Origin: Streptomyces sp. man185
Lineage (GTDB): Bacteria; Actinomycetota; Actinomycetes; Streptomycetales; Streptomycetaceae
Direction: 5' to 3'
Assembly: GCA_002551355.1 (NCBI GenBank)
Contig: NTHE01000019.1
Span: 52,062-116,061, forward strand
DNA: 64,000 nucleotides
Shown: one piece after another, positions 59,281-64,000 of the stretch
How positions within the stretch are numbered: position 1 is the stretch's first letter
How the letters are laid out: every line of letters begins with the position of its first letter
Notes under the pieces: model-generated
What the model was told of the DNA's origin: nothing
The model's input: the letters and a program-made list of their open reading frames with translations, nothing else
Databases searched by the model: none
Position numbers and translations under genes: made by a program

Positions 59281-61239
59281 GTGACCACCGCGGAGCCGAA
59301 GCCCGGCCGCGAGGCGGACGAGACCACCGGTGCCGGGGGCGACGCCCTGCACGTGCGCGTGCCGTCGCCCCGAGCTCCGGAGTCTCCTGATTCCCCCGAC
59401 TCCCTCGACGCCTCCTCCGCCTCCCACGATTCCTCCGGGCCTCCCGATGCCCCGGAACCCGCTGCAGGCCCGGACCCCGGCGCGGAATCCACCGCGGGCC
59501 CCACCGCGGCCGAGAACCCGCACGCCCAGGCCCGACGGCTGCTGCGACACCCCGTCACCATCGCGACAGCGGCCGCCGCCGTGCTCCATCTCCTCTGGTT
59601 CTTCTTCTTCGCGAACACCGGCGGCGACATCGCCGCGCAGGACGCCTGGGCCGAGTTCGTGGGCCGGCACCCCGGCACCGCGTACAACCTTGCCTGGTAC
59701 GGGGGCATGCACCCCGTCTCGTACAGCGTGGTCTCGCCCTACCTGATGTCGCTGCTCGGCGTCCGTACGACGATGATGATCGTCGGCACGGTCTCCTCCG
59801 CGCTCACCGCGCTGATCCTCGTGCGGGTCCCGGCCGTCCGCAATCCGTTGGCCTGCTCGCTGGCCGGGGTCTTCGCGTTCCTGTGCAACGCGCTGTCGGG
59901 CCGGGTGACGTTCGGGCTCGGCATGATGTTCGCCGTCGGCGCGGTGGCCGCGGTGTTCTGCTGGCCCTACCGGTGGCGGTACAAGCGATGGGCCAAGGCC
60001 GCCGTCGCCGCCCCGCTCGCCGCGCTCGCGACCGCGTCCAGTCCGGTCGCCGGGCTCTTCCTGGGCGTCGTCGCGGCGGCGCTGTTCCTCCACAAACGAC
60101 GCCCCGGCGCATACGCGATCGGGCTCGCCCCGGTCGCCGTGGTGGGGCTGTCCGCCTGGCTGTTCCCGTTCTCGGGTACGCAGCCGATGTCGCTCGGGAC
60201 GCTGTCGCTGCCGTTCATCTTCTCGGTGCTCGTCTTCGTCCTCGTACCGCGCGACTGGAGCACGGTCCGCACCGCCGCCGCCGTCTACGGACTCGGCACG
60301 CTGCTCACGTACGTCGTCGACTCGCAGATCGGGTCGAACATCACCCGCATGGCGATGCTGTTCGCCGGGGTGGCGCTGCTCGCCGCCCTGCCGTACACGG
60401 CGCCGCGCAGCCGCCGCTGGTACGCCCTGGTCCTGGCCTTCGTGGGCCTCAACTTCTGGATCGGCTTCAAGGGCGTCGACGACATCGTCCGGACCGCGCC
60501 CGCCGCGTCCTGGAACCGCGAACTGGCCCCGCTGGTCAACCAGCTCCAGCAGGTGGAGGCGGAGCGCGGCCGGGTCGAGGTGGTGCCCGCGAGCAGTCAC
60601 CGCGAGTCATCGGCGCTCGCCCCGTACGTCAACCTGGCGCGCGGCTGGAACCGCCAGGCGGACATGAAGCGCAACCCGCTCTTCTACGACGACACGCTCG
60701 ATCCGGTGAACTACCGGGAGTGGCTGGACCGCTGGGCCGTGCACTACGTGGTGCTGCCCAAGGACCGGCCGGACAACGGGGCGGTCCAGGAGGCGGAGCT
60801 GGTCGAGCAGGGGCAGCCCTACCTGCGCCAGATCTGGGGCGACGCGAACTGGAAGCTCTTCCGGGTCCTGGACCCGGTGCCGCTGGCCGACCCTCCGGCG
60901 ACGGTGGAGCGGGCGGGCGCGGACGAGCTGACGATCACCGTGAAGTCGGCGGGCCGGGTGCTGATCCGGATCCCGTACACGCGGTGGCTCGCCCTCGTCG
61001 ACGAGAAGGGCAAGAGCGTGGAGCGCCCGCTGGAGACCGAGGAGTCCAAGGAGCGGTCGCAGCTGGACGACACCGCGCCGAGGACCTTCACCAATACCCA
61101 CGGCTGCCTGAACAAGGTCGAGGAGGGCCCGTACGGCGACGAGTGGACCGAACTGCTCGCGCCGCGACCGGGCGTGTACCGGCTGGCGGCCCCGTACCAG
61201 TTCCAGCCGGGCACCCCCTGCCCCGAAGAGCTGAGCTGA
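59281..61239 (+). CDS. Large polytopic membrane protein with C-terminal extracellular domain
   Basis: A 652-residue protein. About 80 disordered residues (Pro, Ser, Asp rich) are followed by a first span (TIATAAAAVLHLLWFFFF) and some ten more spans up to residue 400, then a soluble part of about 230 residues. An acidic loop right after span one (GGDIAAQDAWAEF) is reminiscent of GT-C glycosyltransferases, where an aspartate there is catalytic; databases often label such proteins MFS transporter. GTG 59281 has GGGGAGAG upstream. It lies 177 bases behind the carboxypeptidase on the same strand, so a cell-envelope role is plausible but unproven. Confidence 0.8.
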   Translation: MTTAEPKPGREADETTGAGGDALHVRVPSPRAPESPDSPDSLDASSASHDSSGPPDAPEPAAGPDPGAESTAGPTAAENPHAQARRLLRHPVTIATAAAAVLHLLWFFFFANTGGDIAAQDAWAEFVGRHPGTAYNLAWYGGMHPVSYSVVSPYLMSLLGVRTTMMIVGTVSSALTALILVRVPAVRNPLACSLAGVFAFLCNALSGRVTFGLGMMFAVGAVAAVFCWPYRWRYKRWAKAAVAAPLAALATASSPVAGLFLGVVAAALFLHKRRPGAYAIGLAPVAVVGLSAWLFPFSGTQPMSLGTLSLPFIFSVLVFVLVPRDWSTVRTAAAVYGLGTLLTYVVDSQIGSNITRMAMLFAGVALLAALPYTAPRSRRWYALVLAFVGLNFWIGFKGVDDIVRTAPAASWNRELAPLVNQLQQVEAERGRVEVVPASSHRESSALAPYVNLARGWNRQADMKRNPLFYDDTLDPVNYREWLDRWAVHYVVLPKDRPDNGAVQEAELVEQGQPYLRQIWGDANWKLFRVLDPVPLADPPATVERAGADELTITVKSAGRVLIRIPYTRWLALVDEKGKSVERPLETEESKERSQLDDTAPRTFTNTHGCLNKVEEGPYGDEWTELLAPRPGVYRLAAPYQFQPGTPCPEELS

Positions 61240-61332
61240 CCCGGGGCGGCACTCGTCCCCGCCCGTCCCGTGTACGAGCCATCGGGTACGGGATCTCCCT
61301 CTGCGGGCGGCGCACTGGCAAGGTGTTCTGCC

Positions 61333-62295
61333 ATGAAGGCCATGAGGTGCCAACACTGCGGCGGCGGGCGGCGGGGCCCGCTCCCCGGAATGATCTGCCC
61401 CGGCTGCGGGGCGGGGGCGTCCCGCGCGGCCGGCGCGGACGGTTCCTGGGTCGTGCGCGAGACGCTGGCGGGCCGTCTCTCCACGCTGCCCCGCCGGCGC
61501 AGGGCCCTGCTCGCGGCGGGTGTCGTGGTGGCGGCCGGCGGCCTGGCCACCGTCGCCTCGCTGCTGGTCTCGGGCGGCGGGAGCGTGGGCGGCGGCAGCA
61601 GCCGTACGGACGCGGCGGGCCGGGCGGGGGCGGTGCCCGACCGGATCGGCGGCGCGGCCCCCACCAGGATCGCCCCGGGACCGGACGCGGGTACGGAGAC
61701 GGACACGGGCACGGGCACGGAAGCCCCGGGCGCTCCGGACGTTCCCGACCCGCCAGTGCCCTCGTCGGAGCGCCCGGCGGACGGGGGACGCTTCGCGCAG
61801 TGGGCGGGCCCCGGCTGCGCGGCGGGAACGTACCGGGAGCGCGGCCGTTTCGAGAGCGGGGACGCCGGCTGGTACACGGTCGACTCCGGCGGTTTCGACG
61901 GCGGCGGGTGCGACGGCCGGTTCAGCGCGATCCCGATGTCGGGCAGCCCGACCGAGGACCGGGGCTCCACGGCCACCTGGTCCTGGCGGCTGGGCCGGGG
62001 CTTCAGCGAGTGCGCGCTGACCGTCTTCGTCCCCGACAGCGGCCGCCCCCGCGACGCCGCCGGGGACCCGACCGTCTACCGGGTGCTCTCCGACCCGGAC
62101 GACGTGGACTCCGCGTACACGGGCTTCGCGGTACTCCAGACGGAACACCGGGGGAGCGCGGTCCCGGTGCGCAGCTACCCGGTCAAGGGAGAGGTCTTCG
62201 CCGTCCAGCTCATCGACCGGGGCCGGGACTGGGGGGATGCGCGGCGGGTCGGCGCACACCATGCGGCGGCGCAGATGAGAGCGTCCTGCCACTGA
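61333..62295 (+). CDS. Membrane-anchored protein with N-terminal zinc ribbon
   Basis: A 320-residue protein. Two CxxC pairs (CQHC near residue 5 and CPGC near residue 24) form a short zinc ribbon. A span follows at about residues 58-80 (ALLAAGVVVAAGGLATVASLLV), then a glycine/threonine/proline-rich linker and a C-terminal domain of about 170 residues with several cysteines, which is probably outside the cell. The C-terminal domain has no family I recognise. ATG 61333 gives the shortest start that keeps the first CxxC; no strong ribosome site is visible. It follows the large membrane protein by 93 bases. Confidence 0.75.
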   Translation: MKAMRCQHCGGGRRGPLPGMICPGCGAGASRAAGADGSWVVRETLAGRLSTLPRRRRALLAAGVVVAAGGLATVASLLVSGGGSVGGGSSRTDAAGRAGAVPDRIGGAAPTRIAPGPDAGTETDTGTGTEAPGAPDVPDPPVPSSERPADGGRFAQWAGPGCAAGTYRERGRFESGDAGWYTVDSGGFDGGGCDGRFSAIPMSGSPTEDRGSTATWSWRLGRGFSECALTVFVPDSGRPRDAAGDPTVYRVLSDPDDVDSAYTGFAVLQTEHRGSAVPVRSYPVKGEVFAVQLIDRGRDWGDARRVGAHHAAAQMRASCH

Positions 62296-62632
62296 GGGGC
62301 GAGGGGGCCCACCGGCTCACCGGCTCACCGGCTGACCGGCTGACCGCACGGCCGGCCTACCGTACGAAGGCGTGATCGTCCTGCGAGAGGCGACGGGGTC
62401 CACCGGCTCACCTGCTGACCGCACGGCCGGCCTGCCGCACCACGGCGTGATCGTCCGGCGAGAGACGACGGGCCCCTGACCGTATGAACGCGCGATCGTT
62501 CGACGCGTCGGCTCCGCACCCGGCCCGGCGGCGCGGAGGACCGTGTCCAGGGCCCGGTCCGGGACGGCCGGGTAACACCCTTTCACCCAGGCAGCGTTGT
62601 GCGATCCCGGGGCCACCTGGTTCGATCACCGC
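62296..62632. other. Gap with imperfect 75-bp direct repeats
   Basis: The 337 bases hold no supported gene. GCTGACCGCACGGCCGGCCT begins a copy at 62339 and another at 62414, each running about 59 bases with some 12 differences. A shorter third piece (CTGACCGTATGAACGCGCGA) starts at about 62476. A triplet of ACCGGCTC/G units precedes the first copy. The remainder up to the next gene is unremarkable. Confidence 0.7.
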
Positions 62633-63487
62633 ATGATCATTGAACCGTCGCTCGTACGCGGCCTGATCGCCGCCCAGTTCCCGCAGTGGGCGGACCTGCC
62701 CGTGGAGGCGGTCGACGCGAGCGGGACCGCGAACGCGATCTACCGCCTGGGCGTCGACAAGACCGTACGGCTGCCCCGTACCGAGGGCAGTGCGGCGGAT
62801 GTGGCGACGGAGCACCACTGGCTGCCCCTGCTGGCGGCGCGGCTGCCCTTCCCCGTACCCCTCCCGCTCGCCCAGGGAGTTCCGGGCGAGGCGTTTCCCC
62901 GGCCCTGGTCGGTCTGCACCTGGCTGGACGGCACGAACCCACGACCGGGCGACGCCTCTTCGGCCTCCGACCTGCTCGCGGCGGACCTGGCGGAGTTCGT
63001 GCTGGCGCTGCGCCGGATCGACCCGGCGGACGCCCCGCCCGCCCACCGCAGCGAGCCCCTGGCCTCCCGCGACCCGGCGACACGCGAGGCGCTCGCTGCC
63101 CTGGGCGGCGTCCTGGACCGGGAGAAGACCACCGCGGCCTGGAACGAGGCCCTGGCCGCCCCGCCCTTCACGGCCCGGCCCGTCTGGGTGCACGGGGACC
63201 TCCAGCCCGGCAACGTGCTGGTCGCGGAGGACCGCCTCACCGCGGTCATCGACTTCGGCTGCACGGGCCTGGCCGACCCCGCCGTCGACCTGATCGCGGC
63301 CTGGTACCTGCTGACGGCGGGGGCCAGGAAGACGTTCCGCACAGCGGTCGCGGCCGACGACGCGACCTGGACGCGGGGGCGGGGCTGGGCGCTGTCCATC
63401 GCCCTGCTGGAACTCGCCCACTACCGGGAAGCGAACCCGGTGATGGCCCGGATCGCGGGGCACGTGATCGACGAGATCGTCACGTAG
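62633..63487 (+). CDS. Aminoglycoside phosphotransferase-fold (APH) protein
   Basis: A 284-residue kinase-like protein of the APH/choline kinase fold. The catalytic loop is VWVHGDLQPGNVLV (HGD...N) at about residue 187 and the metal-binding aspartate is in VIDFGCTG at about residue 205. The N-lobe starts with LIAAQFPQW and contains the ATP-site lysine region DKTVRLPRT, in which arginine stands near the usual position. Such proteins phosphorylate hydroxylated small molecules including antibiotics and sugars. ATG 62633. The gene is followed by a strong terminator and is probably monocistronic. Confidence 0.88.
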   Translation: MIIEPSLVRGLIAAQFPQWADLPVEAVDASGTANAIYRLGVDKTVRLPRTEGSAADVATEHHWLPLLAARLPFPVPLPLAQGVPGEAFPRPWSVCTWLDGTNPRPGDASSASDLLAADLAEFVLALRRIDPADAPPAHRSEPLASRDPATREALAALGGVLDREKTTAAWNEALAAPPFTARPVWVHGDLQPGNVLVAEDRLTAVIDFGCTGLADPAVDLIAAWYLLTAGARKTFRTAVAADDATWTRGRGWALSIALLELAHYREANPVMARIAGHVIDEIVT

Positions 63488-63519
63488 GGCCGGGGGAGGG
63501 CGAGGAGCGGCCGGGGGTG

Positions 63520-63558
63520 TACGGGGCCCGTCCGGATCTTGTCCGGCCGGGCCCCGTA
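63520..63558 (+). terminator. Stem-loop terminator after the APH gene
   Basis: TACGGGGCCCG (63520-63530) pairs with CGGGCCCCGTA (63548-63558), and the inner CCGGA/TCCGG (63532-63536, 63542-63546) extends the stem. It lies 33 bases past the stop. A second hairpin CTCCACCG-ATCCT-CGGTGGAG at 63578-63598 follows. Confidence 0.85.
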
Positions 63559-63651
63559 CGGGATCCTTTGGCGGATGCTCCACCGATCCTCGGTGGAGCG
63601 GGATTCCGGGGCCATGGCTCGGGGGATGCCGCGACGTCATAGGGGGACACG

Positions 63652-64000
63652 ATTCAGTCGGCGCTTGCGAACATAGCCCTGGGACTGCTGACCAGCCTGC
63701 TGGGGGGTGGGTTCGTCTGGCTCTGGGAGCGGACCAAGAGGACGCGGGCTGTGAACCGGCGTGCCGCCTTCTTCGGCGTACGACCCGATCAGACCTGCCT
63801 GATCGTGCTGGGGGCCAAGTACAACACCCCCGGCACGGCGCACTACCGGGATGTGCGTGCCGTGATGGAACTGACCCTGCTGGCAGGGGAACTGGGCTGC
63901 CATGTCGCGCTGGAGCCGGGGACGTTCCGAGGGAGCAACGGAGATCGGACCGAGTTCTGCGTCGGAGGCCCGAGCGGTGATTCCAACCCCCGCACCGGGG
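63652..64000 (+). CDS. Membrane-anchored protein, 3' end outside window; apparent ATT start
   Basis: The right edge cuts this gene after about 116 codons. The frame is open from a TAG at 63640-63642. In it the only codon well placed behind the strong ribosome site AGGGGGA (63641-63647) is ATT 63652; no ATG, GTG or TTG occurs until GTG well inside the protein. The N-terminus is a membrane helix (ALANIALGLLTSLLGGGFVWLW) followed by basic residues and a soluble domain starting GVRPDQTCLIVLGAKYNTPGTAHYRDVRAVMEL. I do not recognise the domain. An ACG at 63649 is too close to the ribosome site. Codon use is ordinary for the genome, so it looks like a real gene. Confidence 0.7.
   Translation, partial: MQSALANIALGLLTSLLGGGFVWLWERTKRTRAVNRRAAFFGVRPDQTCLIVLGAKYNTPGTAHYRDVRAVMELTLLAGELGCHVALEPGTFRGSNGDRTEFCVGGPSGDSNPRTG

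Overview
The window is high-GC actinobacterial chromosome, almost certainly Streptomyces. The evidence is strong third-position GC codon usage, frequent GTG starts, ATGA/GTGA gene overlaps, a bifunctional FO synthase, an XRE/DUF397 pair, a DmdR/IdeR-type iron box, sugar ABC importers without their own ATPase, and the short intergenic repeats typical of the genus. I see no tRNA, rRNA, CRISPR array, insertion sequence or prophage.

Layout. (1) 1-14724 is a plant cell-wall sugar island. It holds the start of a uronate-dehydrogenase-like gene, a GntR regulator, a DHDPS-family keto-acid dehydratase and an IlvD/Edd aldonate dehydratase whose cysteine spacing matches L-arabinonate dehydratase. These are followed by two ABC permeases, a Gfo/Idh/MocA oxidoreductase, a DUF6807 (PmoA-like) protein, a GH43 glycosidase and a solute-binding lipoprotein. 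Two secreted PL1 pectate lyases and a decayed pectinesterase close the island. LacI-type palindromes occur before the permeases and around the second lyase. (2) 15228-21762 is a catabolic locus of unknown substrate: two luciferase-like (LLM) oxidoreductases, an SDR, a D-aminoacylase-like amidohydrolase and an aldehyde dehydrogenase. Palindromes of the form CTGACGnnnCGTCAG precede both LLM genes, and the same palindrome lies between the SDR gene and the gene of unknown function at 52302-54015. (3) 22001-24010 is an APC permease and a small membrane protein. (4) 24059-27779 is an iron locus: a perfect iron box between a siderophore-interacting protein and a penicillin-acylase protein joined in frame to an IucB-type acetyltransferase.

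(5) 27815-38110 is mixed: a Sel1-like membrane protein, a Tat-exported PHP phosphoesterase, an F420-type LLM enzyme, a class B penicillin-binding protein, a HAD protein without its nucleophile, FO synthase (fbiC), a methyltransferase and a secreted NPP1/NLP protein. FO synthase supplies the F420 precursor that LLM enzymes of this kind often use. (6) 38135-45883 holds regulators and redox genes: a GlxA-type regulator divergent from an imine-reductase-like gene and a DinB-fold gene, a DUF2975/XRE pair, and a LuxR regulator divergent from an FAD oxidase plus MFS exporter. (7) 45931-51924 holds a STAND NTPase with TPRs, a small kinase, a degenerate ADP-ribosylglycohydrolase and a sodium:solute symporter whose end meets the previous gene inside a 31-bp tandem repeat.

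(8) 52302-64000 holds the second part of the CTGACG regulon, a DUF397/XRE pair, a GPP34 protein, a D-Ala-D-Ala carboxypeptidase with a long acidic tail region, two membrane proteins, an aminoglycoside-phosphotransferase-fold protein and the start of a membrane gene that seems to use ATT as its start codon.

The window therefore suggests a soil or plant-associated streptomycete that attacks pectin outside the cell and takes up the released sugars. It then oxidises them through a non-phosphorylative route. Most functions below are family assignments made by eye from the translated sequence; specific substrates are inference.
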